Assembly: GCA_902727855.1 (NCBI GenBank)
Contig: CACVAS010000036.1
Location: forward strand, 92,345 to 156,344
Direction of reading: 5' to 3'
Length of the DNA: 64,000 nucleotides
From: an uncultured Sulfurovum sp.
GTDB taxonomy: Bacteria; Campylobacterota; Campylobacteria; Campylobacterales; Sulfurovaceae
Under the pieces are notes generated by a model. That model made no database searches and was not told where the DNA came from. It worked only from the letters and a program-made list of their open reading frames with translations. The position numbers and the translations under genes were made by a program. Shown here in pieces: positions 50,166-59,380 of this stretch (position 1 is the stretch's first letter; each line of letters opens with the position of its first letter).

Positions 50166-51245
50166 CTATAATCTTGCTTTTAACTTTTGTAGACGTGCAT
50201 ACGATGCTTCAATACGTGACTGACTAACCTTACCCTCTTTCACTAAGGTGACAATGGTATCAACTAGTTTTTTAGATGTTTTAACCTTTTTAGGGTCTAA
50301 CTGATTTCCTATAAGGAGTATGTCATTTCCAGCACCTATGGCAAGGTTGAGTGTTTTTTTAAGCCCATACTTTTGGCTAATCGCTCCCATTTGTAAATCA
50401 TCGGTAATGACAACGCCATGAAAACCTAACTTTTGACGTAACAGTCCATCTACTGTTTTCGCTGAAAGTGTTGCTGGATATTTTGCATCAATACGTTTAT
50501 TGAATACATGTGCAACCATGACTGTGTCCGCTTTATGATTGAGTAGTCTATAAGGCTCTAACTCTTTTTCTTGCCATAAGTTAGTCACATCTACAAAACC
50601 TTTATGTGTGTCTCCCACAGAAGAGCCATGTCCAGGAAAGTGCTTGAGTGAAGTAAGTACACCATGTGTATGCATAGCATCTATAAATGTAGAAGCATAG
50701 CTTGCTACAAGTTTAGGCTCTTTACCAAAAGAACGGCCTAGTCCATGTATGACATGGTTTTTCATATTAATGTCCAAATCTACCACAGGGGCTAAATCAT
50801 AGTTAATTCCTACAGATTTAAGCTCTTTACTCATTTTGGTATAGGTACTTTTAATTTTGCTTTGATTCATCTTTATCACATCTGATGCTTTAGGAAACTT
50901 ACCATAAAAGCCATACTTACTTTTAAGACGTTGTACTTTCCCCCCTTCTTGATCTACTGCTATCAATAATTTACCATCATTTGAACATGCTTGAAGCTGC
51001 GAAGTTAGCTTTTTAAGTTGTGCTTTTGTCGCAATGTTTTTAGGTTTATTTTTGTTTACAGGATTGTAGTCAAAGAGTATCACTGCCCCTAAATTATATT
51101 TTTTTATATCTTTACATATTTGTGTATTAGGTGTTGCAGAGGTACCATGAAACCCAACCATGAGCATTTGCCCTATTCTCTTCTCTAGTGTTTGTGCATA
51201 AGTATTTACACTGAATGCCATGACTAACATCAATAAAATTTTCAT
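50166..51245 (-). CDS. GH3 family beta-N-acetylhexosaminidase (NagZ-like), exported
   Basis: A 359-residue glycoside hydrolase family 3 protein. Signal peptide about 1-17 (ILLMLVMAFSVNTYA). IGQMLMVGFHG, LIAVDQEGGKVQRLK, YDLAPVVDLDIN, the catalytic SLKHFPGHGSSVGDTHKG with the His-Asp dyad, and the nucleophile Asp in VVITDDLQMGAI are all present. Likely trims N-acetylglucosamine from peptidoglycan. NagZ of E. coli is cytoplasmic; the signal sequence here suggests the periplasm. Confidence 0.9.
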   Translation of the reverse strand: MKILLMLVMAFSVNTYAQTLEKRIGQMLMVGFHGTSATPNTQICKDIKKYNLGAVILFDYNPVNKNKPKNIATKAQLKKLTSQLQACSNDGKLLIAVDQEGGKVQRLKSKYGFYGKFPKASDVIKMNQSKIKSTYTKMSKELKSVGINYDLAPVVDLDINMKNHVIHGLGRSFGKEPKLVASYASTFIDAMHTHGVLTSLKHFPGHGSSVGDTHKGFVDVTNLWQEKELEPYRLLNHKADTVMVAHVFNKRIDAKYPATLSAKTVDGLLRQKLGFHGVVITDDLQMGAISQKYGLKKTLNLAIGAGNDILLIGNQLDPKKVKTSKKLVDTIVTLVKEGKVSQSRIEASYARLQKLKARL

Positions 51246-51544
51246 ATTCTTCCTTTAATAATATGACATTATTATACTATGAGAGACTTTAGAGGACCTC
51301 AGCATTTGCATTCGGTTAACTTTTCTTCTTTATAATCCAATTACAAGAGCATCTAGAAAAACTAGAATTTTTCCTCCCTTATTGAAATTTTAGACTCCTT
51401 TACACTTTCCCTTTTTCATTGTATAGATGCTCTTTAATCAACAATGATACCTATTTTCAAAGTTTTGAAACATCCTACAATAAATTACACAATCTTTACA
51501 TTTTATTTATCTAAAATAGATACAATTAAACAAAAGGATGATCC
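51246..51544. other. 299-base intergenic region with a promoter-like box and a closing stem
   Basis: No gene. TATAAT at 51331-51336 precedes AAGAGCATCTA (51345-51355), which pairs perfectly over 11 bases with TAGATGCTCTT (51424-51434). Within it TCTAG-AAAAA-CTAGA is followed by ATTTTT (51352-51371), an alternative short terminator. The rest is AT-rich and carries the promoter of the thioredoxin-like gene. Confidence 0.4.
51331..51437 (+). ncRNA. candidate small RNA closed by an 11-bp end stem
   Basis: A transcript starting about seven bases after TATAAT would begin at the first arm of the inverted repeat (51345) and end at the second (51434), giving an RNA of about 90 bases with its ends paired. 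No known family was recognised. Purely a structural prediction. Confidence 0.3.
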
Positions 51545-52117
51545 ATGCAAAAACTATTTAAAGCTACATTACTCTCTCTATTACTGCTTACAACTGCTTA
51601 TGCTGCCGAAGATAAGAACACACAACCAGTCATGTCCATGACAGATATTCAAGGTAAAACGTATAAAGTTCAAGGTACTGAACAAGGACTCAACATAGAA
51701 GGATTAGAAGGGAAAGTAGTATTTCTAGAATTCTTTGGACATAAATGTCCTCCATGCCTCAAATCAATTCCACATCTTATAGAATTACAAGAAAAGCATA
51801 AAGACAACCTTGCCATTGTTTCTATAGAAGTACAAGGTTATGGTAATGAAAACACAGCCAAGTTTGCAAAATCTAAAGGTATGAACTATATTGTTCTTTC
51901 TGAAGAGAAAGCTTCTGAAGTGGTAAACTACATTCAACAACGTGCACAATGGAGAGGAAGTATTCCTTTTCTTGTAGCTATGGATACAAAAGGTGATGTA
52001 CAGTTTGTACAAGCAGGTATGATACCCGAAGCCTCTTTAGAAGAACTCATAGAACAACTTTCAGACAAAAAAAGTACTAACACACCAACAACGATAGAAA
52101 AGGTACCAAGCAAGTAA
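51545..52117 (+). CDS. periplasmic TlpA/ResA-like thioredoxin-fold protein
   Basis: A 190-residue protein with a signal peptide (about 1-21, LLSLLLLTTAYAAED). The redox site is EFFGHKCPPCLKSIPHLIEL (C-P-P-C, about 69-72). The cis-Pro motif is GSIPFLVAMD. The C-terminal tail is Thr/Lys-rich. Likely reduces disulfides in exported proteins or cytochrome c partners. The insertion between the CxxC helix and the cis-Pro strand is typical of the TlpA group. A terminator follows at 52139. Confidence 0.9.
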   Translation: MQKLFKATLLSLLLLTTAYAAEDKNTQPVMSMTDIQGKTYKVQGTEQGLNIEGLEGKVVFLEFFGHKCPPCLKSIPHLIELQEKHKDNLAIVSIEVQGYGNENTAKFAKSKGMNYIVLSEEKASEVVNYIQQRAQWRGSIPFLVAMDTKGDVQFVQAGMIPEASLEELIEQLSDKKSTNTPTTIEKVPSK

Positions 52118-52138
52118 ATATGACCCAAAATAGATCCT

Positions 52139-52170
52139 AGCATCTCAACAAAAGATGCTTACACTTTTTT
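52139..52170 (+). terminator. rho-independent terminator after the thioredoxin-like gene
   Basis: AGCATCT-N7-AGATGCT (52139-52145 and 52153-52159), then TACACTTTTTT. Confidence 0.75.
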
Positions 52171-52189
52171 ACATTTAAAGGACAGCATT

Positions 52190-52975
52190 ATGAAAAAAAC
52201 ACTTATTGTAGCATTACTCGCAAGCCTCACTTTTGCATCTGAAACTGAAAATACCCAAACTAAAGTACTCAATACACTTAACCAAGCTGTAGATCGTGTT
52301 GAAGATGCAAGGAAAGATACCATGTCAGCCCTGAGCTCAATGATAGAATCTGTAAATACAGCCAGAGCTACTAGCCAAAGTGATGGCAATCGTTCAATCT
52401 CTACGAAGATTGTTGAAACACATGCCATAGGTACTATTGCTAAAAGTACTGCTGCTGTTGAAACGGCAAAAGCTAACGCCTTAGCGCTCATTACTCAAGC
52501 TATTGACAAACTCGATGCAAATGCCACACAAATCATTTCTGATGCTGTTGCTTCTGTAGAAATTGCAAAAGCAAATGCAGCCAAAGAGATATTAAAAGCT
52601 ACAGGGCGTGTTGAGATTAGTAAAACACAAAAACCTATGGATATTAAGTTTCCAAAAGAAACACTCACTGTTGCAAAAAATGTCTCTGCCATTCAAATAG
52701 CAAAGGCAACAGCGCAAACTGAAGTAGCTAGATCTGTCTCTCTTGTGGAGATAGCACGTTCATCTATGGATGCTTCTATGCCAGATGCGATGAGTCAGCT
52801 TACGACTGAAGCATACGAAAACTTAGAAGCCATCAAAGCATCTGCAACTGCAAACATCTCTTCTTACTTAACAAAAATAGAAGTAGTTAAAGCGCACATG
52901 CTTTCACTCATAGCTTCTGAAGTTGCAAGAGTAGAAATAGCCAAAGTAGACGCAAAAAAAGAGAGTAATAAATAG
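52190..52975 (+). CDS. secreted repetitive helical protein, unknown function
   Basis: A 261-residue protein with a short signal peptide (about 1-16, LLASLTFAS). The rest is Ala-rich helix with a repeated phrase VEIAKANA (also VETAKANA, VEIARSS, VEIAKVDA, IQIAKATA) at intervals of roughly 20-40 residues. It contains few aromatic residues and no Cys. This suggests a long periplasmic coiled coil or bundle. No catalytic motif and no family recognised. It is downstream of the thioredoxin-like gene but separated by a terminator, with AAAGGA before ATG. Confidence 0.6.
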   Translation: MKKTLIVALLASLTFASETENTQTKVLNTLNQAVDRVEDARKDTMSALSSMIESVNTARATSQSDGNRSISTKIVETHAIGTIAKSTAAVETAKANALALITQAIDKLDANATQIISDAVASVEIAKANAAKEILKATGRVEISKTQKPMDIKFPKETLTVAKNVSAIQIAKATAQTEVARSVSLVEIARSSMDASMPDAMSQLTTEAYENLEAIKASATANISSYLTKIEVVKAHMLSLIASEVARVEIAKVDAKKESNK

Positions 52976-53002
52976 CCTATAGGCTCATATATATTTGAAA
53001 AA

Positions 53003-53782
53003 TTAGTTTAAACGTACGATACCATTGTGTATCGTCACTATACCTTCTAATTCAGCCTCATAAACCCTATCACCAAACTTTAAAATAGCTTCATCAAAAG
53101 TTGGTTTATTTTGACAAAAATAAAAAAAATCATCCTTTGTTACGTCTGTATTGACAGCGTTTCCAAATCGTGAAGCAAATTGTTCTACATCTGTAATAGC
53201 TACAGCTTTACCTTCTGTAAGCAATCTATTTGTTCCTAAACTTTCATGAAGTCTTTGAGGCAAAACATATATCTCTTTTCCCATTTGTAAAGCATACTCC
53301 ACTGAACGCATTGATCCACTGTTTAAATCTGCTTCAGTCACTATGAGTATGTCGCCAAGGGCAACTACCAGTTCATTACGTACCACAAAACTCCATCCCG
53401 TAGCACGAAACCCATCATTAAATTGACTCAAAACCAGTCCTTTAGTTTCTATGGATTCTATAAGAGATTTATTAATAGCTGGGTAGCGTATATCTAGACC
53501 ATTGGCAACGACTGCTATGGTATTTTCTGCTCCTGCACCCTCATGGGCTATGGTATCTACGCCCATTGCTGCACCACTCACAACACATACGCCTCTACTA
53601 GCCAGTGCCTTAGATAATTGATAGGTATATTCACGGGTGTAGTTAGAAAGCCTCCTACTCCCAACTATGGAAACTTTAGGTCGCTTAAGTAAATCTACAC
53701 TACCTTTATAATGTAAAGTTTTAGGGTACTTTTTCATACTCTCCAACGCCTGAATATGTTCTGATATGTTTTGACTCATCAT
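53003..53782 (-). CDS. dprA: DNA-processing protein DprA (short form)
   Basis: A 259-residue DprA, which loads RecA on incoming single-stranded DNA in natural transformation. The Rossmann core is clear: VSIVGSRRLSNYTREY, VVSGAAMGVDTIAHEGA, TIAVVANGLDIRYPAINKSL and LPQRLHESLGTNRLLTEGKA. VTEADLNSGSMRSVEYALQMGKE is also typical. The N-terminal SAM-like domain and C-terminal winged helix are reduced, as in other Campylobacterota. The IS21 element has inserted in its upstream region. Confidence 0.94.
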   Translation of the reverse strand: MMSQNISEHIQALESMKKYPKTLHYKGSVDLLKRPKVSIVGSRRLSNYTREYTYQLSKALASRGVCVVSGAAMGVDTIAHEGAGAENTIAVVANGLDIRYPAINKSLIESIETKGLVLSQFNDGFRATGWSFVVRNELVVALGDILIVTEADLNSGSMRSVEYALQMGKEIYVLPQRLHESLGTNRLLTEGKAVAITDVEQFASRFGNAVNTDVTKDDFFYFCQNKPTFDEAILKFGDRVYEAELEGIVTIHNGIVRLN

Positions 53783-53885
53783 GACTACCTTTCTCTCTTT
53801 GTATTTATCATATCAAAGAAAAAGACTAATCATAAAAAAACGCTCAAATTGTCATATTTTTGACTATTATAATATTAACATATTA

Positions 53886-53890
53886 GTATC
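53886..53890. repeat. left target-site duplication of the IS21 element
   Basis: GTATC at 53886-53890 directly precedes the left end of the insertion sequence. The same five bases occur at 56483-56487 directly after the right end. Confidence 0.85.
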
Positions 53891-53992
53891 TGTAAATACG
53901 CACACACTTAATCACCCATACGCATCAACACTTGGACAGTCCAAAGCTAAAAAGTATTCTTTAGGCATTGTAGCATAAGGTGTCCAAGTAAA

Positions 53993-54733
53993 TTACGTAT
54001 CTGCCAGTAATTTTCTCATGGAAGGACCTTTAAGTTCAATTCTGTGAGCTGTATGAATGAGTCTGTCCATCATGGCATCTGCTATGGTTTCATTACCCAA
54101 ATAAGCATGCCACTCTTTAATGGGGAGTTGTGCAGTGATGATGATGGAACCACTTAATGTTCTTTCTTCTATGACTTCAAAGAGATCGTTAATTTCATCA
54201 GGTTTGAGTGGGGTCACACCAAAGTCGTCAAGTAGTAACAATTTAAATTTTGAAATCTTTGCCATGGTTTTTGTGTAGCTTCCATCCAGTCTGGCTATTT
54301 TTATCTCTTGAAGAAGTGTACTGACCCTGTAATACTTCGCAGAGTAACCCAAAGTAATGGCTCTACGTGCAAGGGCTTGTGCTAAAAAACTTTTACCCGT
54401 ACCTGTAGCACCTGTTAAAAGAATATTTTGTGCTTTTTGTATGAAGTCACAGTTTGCCAAAGAGAGTACCTGTGACTTATCCAGGTTTCTTTTTGCATGG
54501 TATTGTATCTGCTCCAATGTGGCTGTGGTGTCTTTGAGTTTAGCCAGACTTAGCATACGCTTGATACGTCTGTCTTCTCTTTGGTTTATCTCTGCTTCAA
54601 AGAGATGATAAAGACGCTCTTCAAAGCTGAGTGTCTGATAGCTTGTGCTTTCACTTTGAAATACCAGTGCTTCATGAAAGCCAGATAGGTTAAGTGCTTG
54701 TGTCTGTTGTGTAAGTGTGGATAAGGTTATCAT
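53993..54733 (-). CDS. istB: IS21 helper ATPase IstB
   Basis: A 246-residue AAA+ helper of transposition. Walker A is NILLTGATGTGKSFLAQALA (about 108-127), Walker B is LLLLDDFGVTPL, sensor 1 is SIIITAQLP and the Arg-containing motif is DAMMDRLIHTAHRI. It appears intact and full length. RBS AGGAG lies before ATG. A DnaC-like fold, second gene of the element. Confidence 0.95.
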   Translation of the reverse strand: MITLSTLTQQTQALNLSGFHEALVFQSESTSYQTLSFEERLYHLFEAEINQREDRRIKRMLSLAKLKDTTATLEQIQYHAKRNLDKSQVLSLANCDFIQKAQNILLTGATGTGKSFLAQALARRAITLGYSAKYYRVSTLLQEIKIARLDGSYTKTMAKISKFKLLLLDDFGVTPLKPDEINDLFEVIEERTLSGSIIITAQLPIKEWHAYLGNETIADAMMDRLIHTAHRIELKGPSMRKLLADT

Positions 54734-54753
54734 TGTTTTCTCCTGTGTATTTT

Positions 54754-56292
54754 TTAGTCTATGTAGTATTCACTACCTCTAAGGTTTTCATGGGTATTCA
54801 TGCAAGGGTTATTAACATACTCTTTTTCTTTGTACTGTAAATAACTTTTTGTTTTTAACATGGATTCAATAGAAGTGACTTTAGTGCTCTGTATTTCTAA
54901 GGCTACCTTGGATGTCTTCTCCAATGCCTCATTACCCTAGGTCTTGGAGAAAGACAAGATAGCCATACAAGATTTATACCCTCTAGTAGGATGGCTACGT
55001 TTTTCCATAATGGACTCCATCAATGCGGTAGTGTAAGTGCCAATACTGTTTGCCCATGTAAGTATACGTGTAGGATTCCATTTCTCATATTGGTATTGAT
55101 GGCTTGTAGGCATATGGTCTATCTGTGTTGAATCATGATAGCGTTCATGCAGTCTGGTATGATGGGCTATGACTTTTGCATCTAATGAAATAAGTACAGA
55201 GTTATTGTTGTAACTTACATCTACTTTGCACCCTAAATATTGATACGGTACAGAGTATCCACTTCCTTCTAGCTCTATATGATAATCTATCCCTACCGTA
55301 GCACGTTTAAACTCTCTAAAGATATAATTGTTAGCTCTCAGAGGATGAAGCATAGGTTTATCAAGTGTAATAAAAAGCTCTTTTCTGCTTTTACCTAAAC
55401 GTTTAATCACTTTATTATTGTAGTCATCAAGTAAGGAACCTATCTGTTCATTGAGTTCATCTACGCTAAAAAAAGTATGATGTCGCAACTTCATCAGTAT
55501 CCATCGTTGAATAGCTTTTACACCTAACTCTACTTTAGACTTGTCTTGAGGTTTATACGGTCGTGCAGGTTCAACTGCGATGCCATAATGTCTTGCCATG
55601 TCTTCATAACTCTCATTGAGTTTGACTACACCTCTTTTGTGGGAAGTGACTGCTGCTTTTAGATTCTCAGGTACTAAGATATTGGGCACTGCTCCATAAA
55701 AACTAAAGGCTTGCACATGTGAAGTGATAAAATCTTTACTTGATTGTGTGGGTGTGGCATGTACAAAGGTGTAGCCACTGGTTCCCAAGACGGATACAAA
55801 TATTTGTGCTTTAGATATCTCTCCACTCTTTTGGTCAACAATAGGCATTGTTAGTCCACTATAATCTATAAAGAGTTTATCTCCTGCATAGTGTACTTGT
55901 CTCATAGATGGGTTTAGTTTCTTTAGGTACGTAGCATAATACCTATTGAACTGGCTATAACTATAAAGATTGGGTTCTTTTTCTTTTAGCTCTTCCCATA
56001 AGAGCAGCCTAGTCATCCCTTTTTTACTAAGTTCTTCTCGTACCTCTGCCCAGTTTGGATGTATATTTGATAGATCTTTTTTTACAGGTGAAGATGAATT
56101 CTTCTTGGTAAATAAATCATTCAAGGCTGTATCACTTAATTCCAAAAGTATATCTAGTTCCATTTCTAACGTCTCACGTATTCTGAGATAGTTAGACACT
56201 GAACTTCGTGAAACTCCTGTCATTGTTTCTATTTGTCTGTTGGAAAGTTGGTTAAGATATTTGAGCCTCAACACCTCTTTTATTTTATGCAT
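54754..56292 (-). pseudogene. istA: IS21 transposase IstA with internal amber codon
   Basis: Start ATG at 56292 (AGGAG eight bases upstream). HTH: NQLSNRQIETMTGVSRSSVS. DDE core: DKLFIDYSGLTMPI, FSFYGAVPNILVPENLKAAV and KPQDKSKVELGVKAI with the last acidic residue. Translation stops at TAG 54937-54939 after SFSKT. The same frame continues past this codon with GNEALEKTSKVALEIQ and ends HENLRGSEYYID, TAA at 54754-54756, the normal IstA C-terminus. A Tyr codon is expected at the TAG. The full product would be about 510 residues. Confidence 0.88.
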
Positions 56293-56326
56293 TGTTATTC
56301 TCCTCATTTGTCACCTTTTTAGGTGT

Positions 56327-56332
56327 ATTATA
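56327..56332 (-). promoter_or_regulatory. -10 box of istA
   Basis: Minus-strand TATAAT (plus ATTATA, 56327-56332), 35 bases before istA. The leader holds the small hairpin CACCT-TTTT-AGGTG. No convincing -35 box. Confidence 0.5.
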
Positions 56333-56482
56333 GTGAAGAATACTCTTTAACTTAATCGTATCTGAAGCACGCACTCTCTTGGAAATCTGTCCACATAATA
56401 CATGCGTGAGGTGTCCAAGTAGTCATGCGTGCACTGTCCAAGTGTTAATGCGTGGGGTGGCTAAGTTTGGTGCGTTTTTACA

Positions 56483-56487
56483 GTATC
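56483..56487. repeat. right target-site duplication of the IS21 element
   Basis: GTATC at 56483-56487, identical to 53886-53890. Confidence 0.85.
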
Positions 56488-56494
56488 AACGTTT

Positions 56495-57550
56495 TTAAGA
56501 CATTTTGTTTACTGATTTCTTTCTAAAAATGTATAATCTTAAAAATGCAAAATTTATAAAAAATAAGATACCTTCGACCAATATCTTTGCACTTATAACT
56601 GATAAACCTAAGTTTTCTATTCCATAGATTTGAACAACAGAAGATATTGTACCCATAACATAAACATACATACTAAAAAAAATGAAATTAACCATCTTTG
56701 ATTGTGCATGAAATACAAATGTGTCTAAGAGTTTAAATTGTATGCCAATAGATACAGTTCGTGCAAAAAGATTTGCTATTAAAATATTACTACCTAATGA
56801 CAATGCTGTCATAAATACAAGAAAATCGATAATAGCTGTCACTATGGATGATAGACCATACCTAAATAGAATAAAGTATATTCTAAAAGAATCTACTAAT
56901 GGTCTAAAAGAACTTGCTTTATTATCTTCTATATAAATAGTCTCAATTGGAATTTCAATAATAGAGAGGTTGTTAACTGATATTGCCAATTGTTCTGTTT
57001 CAAATTCAAAGCGATTTGATTTAATATTCAAACATTCTTTCATAAAACCTTTAGTAAGTCCTCTCAAACCTGTTTGAGTATCTTTAAAAGATTTACCTAA
57101 AATAATATTATAAATCATTTTAGAAATATGATTGCCAACATAACTTTTAAATGGTATATCTGAGCTAAATATTCTATATCCTAAAATAAAAGCATCATTA
57201 TCCTGCTTTAATGCTTCCATTACCTTAAAGCAGTCACGAGTAGAATGCTGTCCATCACTATCTACTGTAACAACACCAGCAATATTTACATAATTAACTA
57301 AGATATGATTAAATGCCATTTTCAAAGCAGCACCTTTTCCTAAATTAATAACATGCTCTAAAACAATTACATTTTTATATATATGTATATCTTTTAATTT
57401 TTTAAAAATGGCATTAGATTCATCATCGCTCCCATCATTAATAATAAAAATTTTATTGTTACCTATCTCTTGAATAGAATCTACAACTTTTAATAAACTT
57501 ACATCAGGATTATATGCTGGTATTACAAATGCATATTCTTTACTTATCAA
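56495..57550 (-). CDS. GT2 glycosyltransferase fused to a GtrA domain
   Basis: A 351-residue fusion. N-terminal GT-A domain (about 1-215): YAFVIPAYNPDVSLLKV, FIINDGSDDESN, INLGKGAALKMAFNHI, the metal motif VTVDSDGQHS and DTQTGLRGLTKGFM. C-terminal GtrA domain (about 225-350) has four transmembrane helices (FRYGLSSIVTAIIDFLVFM; FKLLDTFVFHAQSK). This makes and may flip a polyprenyl-linked sugar. Compare the separate GT2 and GtrA genes at 45.4-46.7 kb. TTG start with AAAGG upstream, 11-base overlap with the GT-C gene. The IS21 element sits 13 bases after the stop. Confidence 0.88.
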   Translation of the reverse strand: MISKEYAFVIPAYNPDVSLLKVVDSIQEIGNNKIFIINDGSDDESNAIFKKLKDIHIYKNVIVLEHVINLGKGAALKMAFNHILVNYVNIAGVVTVDSDGQHSTRDCFKVMEALKQDNDAFILGYRIFSSDIPFKSYVGNHISKMIYNIILGKSFKDTQTGLRGLTKGFMKECLNIKSNRFEFETEQLAISVNNLSIIEIPIETIYIEDNKASSFRPLVDSFRIYFILFRYGLSSIVTAIIDFLVFMTALSLGSNILIANLFARTVSIGIQFKLLDTFVFHAQSKMVNFIFFSMYVYVMGTISSVVQIYGIENLGLSVISAKILVEGILFFINFAFLRLYIFRKKSVNKMS

Positions 57551-59318
57551 AATATTTACCTTTTAATGTTTGATTCGGAGGTATAAAATAAATAATATTT
57601 TCTCCATGTTTCACAGGTTTTAATATACCTTTCTCTATAAACACCTGTATTTTCACCCAATCTCGTAATGATTTTGACTTTGTATTGTCTCTTAATATAA
57701 GATACTTACCATCTCTACAGCTATGTTCAAGTTCATTTTTCTGTAAGGACTTTAAAGGATAGAGTCTATCTATCATAAATTGACTTTTTACATTCCTTGC
57801 ATAATAATTAAATTGTAAGTATTGTCTATTTGTATTTATTTTTACACAAGTATCTTTATTTTTTAATAAAGTATTTACAATATATTTTGACAACTTTTCA
57901 TCTCCAATATATTGCTGAAAACTTTTTTGTTTGTCATATGCATATTTATTATCTAAAGTACTCATGGCAAATACAAAAGTTATTATCACTATTGCAAAAA
58001 AGAAAACAAAATTTGGTCTATATTTATTCATAAGATAATTTAAATTAATGGATAAAAATATAATATAAAAAGATTTTACCCAAAAACTATTACGTGCGTC
58101 ATATGAAAAGTATTTAGCCCAAATTGCAATGCCTAATAGAAAAAATATTGCACTTTGAATATTAACTGAACTTATGGTACGTAAATCTCTAAATATAAAT
58201 AAGAACAGCCCAAACCCTATCACATAAGGCATTACTTGAATCGTATGAAAATGCCCTATCAACGGCTTTAAAAAATCAATATTATAAGGGGAGGACCAAA
58301 AAGTTTTCCATAACTCGGAAATGGCCTTTTGAATTTCCTCCCAAGTGTAAATGATTTGTACAGATATTTCTTGTAAATATTCAATATTCCCCACTACACC
58401 ATCTTCACCATTTAAATAATACATAGGTAAATAACTTATAAAATACATTAATGATATTAAAGCTACAAGAAAAATAGATTTTTTATCTTGTATGTATCTT
58501 AAATTTAACAATAAATAGATGATATTAAATAAAACAAATACTAATCCTGCTTGTTTAATAATAGAGCTAACCCCTGCTACAAGTAGGGCTGCATATAAGT
58601 AGTATTTATATTCTTTTTTTTCCTTATACAATTCTGCTGTATAGAGTAAAATTAAACTCAATGTTCCCATTATCATCACGGGTATATCCATATCTCCTAC
58701 GGTAGTTCTATATTCTATAAGAAATGGATATAAGAATAGAAGCATAAAGAGATAACTTTTATTTTTACTTTCATAATATAATGTTGTTAATAATACAATA
58801 CTTATAGTGGGTAAAACAAACATGCTAATACGTGAAATTAGCCATATATCACTTGTACCTTGTACTTTATATAGCATTGCCCATATAGAAGGCAATAACA
58901 AAGGATATGCAGCATTAATAGGGTCATAATAATTATCAAATAATTCTATACCCCACCTATTCCATGCATTCACTGCATCCCAGCTATTAAACCCTGTACC
59001 TATATATTGATAAAGCGGAATAATTGCAATGAAAGATATGATCCAGAAAATGTAATATATATTATTATTTTCTTTTGTTTTTCTAAACATATAGATAAAA
59101 GAAGTACAAAAAAGAAGTAATGCCATAAGTTGTACAACAATATTTGGAATTTTTAGGTAAAAAATAATAAGAAATAATAGCCAGCTACCTGTAAAAGAAA
59201 GTATCATCCCATAGCTTAATACCAAAGAGTATTTTAAATCATTGTATCTATAATAGATAAATATTTGTGGTGCTATAAACATAGCATAAAATCCTATAAA
59301 AGATTGTAATAATATCAT
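57540..59318 (-). CDS. GT-C-type polytopic membrane glycosyltransferase
   Basis: A 592-residue protein with about 12 hydrophobic helices in the first 470 residues and a soluble C-terminal part. FNSWDAVNAWNRWGIELFD in the first large loop, followed by DPINAAYPLLLP, resembles GT-C active-site loops. RTTVGDMDIPVMIMG carries further acidic residues. Probably uses the lipid-linked sugar of the downstream GT2-GtrA protein. Not assignable to a family by eye. Very AT-rich. RBS GGGAG before ATG. Confidence 0.7.
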   Translation of the reverse strand: MILLQSFIGFYAMFIAPQIFIYYRYNDLKYSLVLSYGMILSFTGSWLLFLIIFYLKIPNIVVQLMALLLFCTSFIYMFRKTKENNNIYYIFWIISFIAIIPLYQYIGTGFNSWDAVNAWNRWGIELFDNYYDPINAAYPLLLPSIWAMLYKVQGTSDIWLISRISMFVLPTISIVLLTTLYYESKNKSYLFMLLFLYPFLIEYRTTVGDMDIPVMIMGTLSLILLYTAELYKEKKEYKYYLYAALLVAGVSSIIKQAGLVFVLFNIIYLLLNLRYIQDKKSIFLVALISLMYFISYLPMYYLNGEDGVVGNIEYLQEISVQIIYTWEEIQKAISELWKTFWSSPYNIDFLKPLIGHFHTIQVMPYVIGFGLFLFIFRDLRTISSVNIQSAIFFLLGIAIWAKYFSYDARNSFWVKSFYIIFLSINLNYLMNKYRPNFVFFFAIVIITFVFAMSTLDNKYAYDKQKSFQQYIGDEKLSKYIVNTLLKNKDTCVKINTNRQYLQFNYYARNVKSQFMIDRLYPLKSLQKNELEHSCRDGKYLILRDNTKSKSLRDWVKIQVFIEKGILKPVKHGENIIYFIPPNQTLKGKYFDK

Positions 59319-59347
59319 TTTGCTCCCTACTATGTGTAAATTATTAT

Positions 59348-59370
59348 AGAGAGACTATACAAGTCTCTCT
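59348..59370. terminator. hairpin between the secreted repeat protein and the GT-C gene
   Basis: A 9-bp stem AGAGAGACT/AGTCTCTCT (59348-59356 and 59362-59370) with a 5-base loop. It lies after the decayed repeat copy and would end transcription from the 994-residue gene. Confidence 0.55.
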
Positions 59371-59380
59371 TTCTATATAT

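Larger units (their letters stand above)
53891..56482 (-). mobile_element. complete IS21-family insertion sequence, 2592 bp
   Basis: It carries istA and istB on the minus strand, bounded by ~49-bp imperfect inverted repeats (53891-53939 and 56434-56482) that start TGTAAA(T/A)ACGCAC and end ACTTGGACAG. A 5-bp direct duplication GTATC flanks it. At the right end three ~22-base repeats beginning ACGCAT and containing CTTGGACA or TGTGGACA occur in tandem (roughly 56380-56460 on the minus strand), as expected for IS21 transposase binding sites. The left end has one more inverted copy near 53970. istA has an in-frame TAG, so the element may be unable to move unless suppressed. Confidence 0.93.

Noticed and set aside
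51345..51434. tRNA or 4.5S RNA
   Set aside because: The closed structure lacks a T-loop, anticodon arm or the conserved SRP tetraloop sequence.
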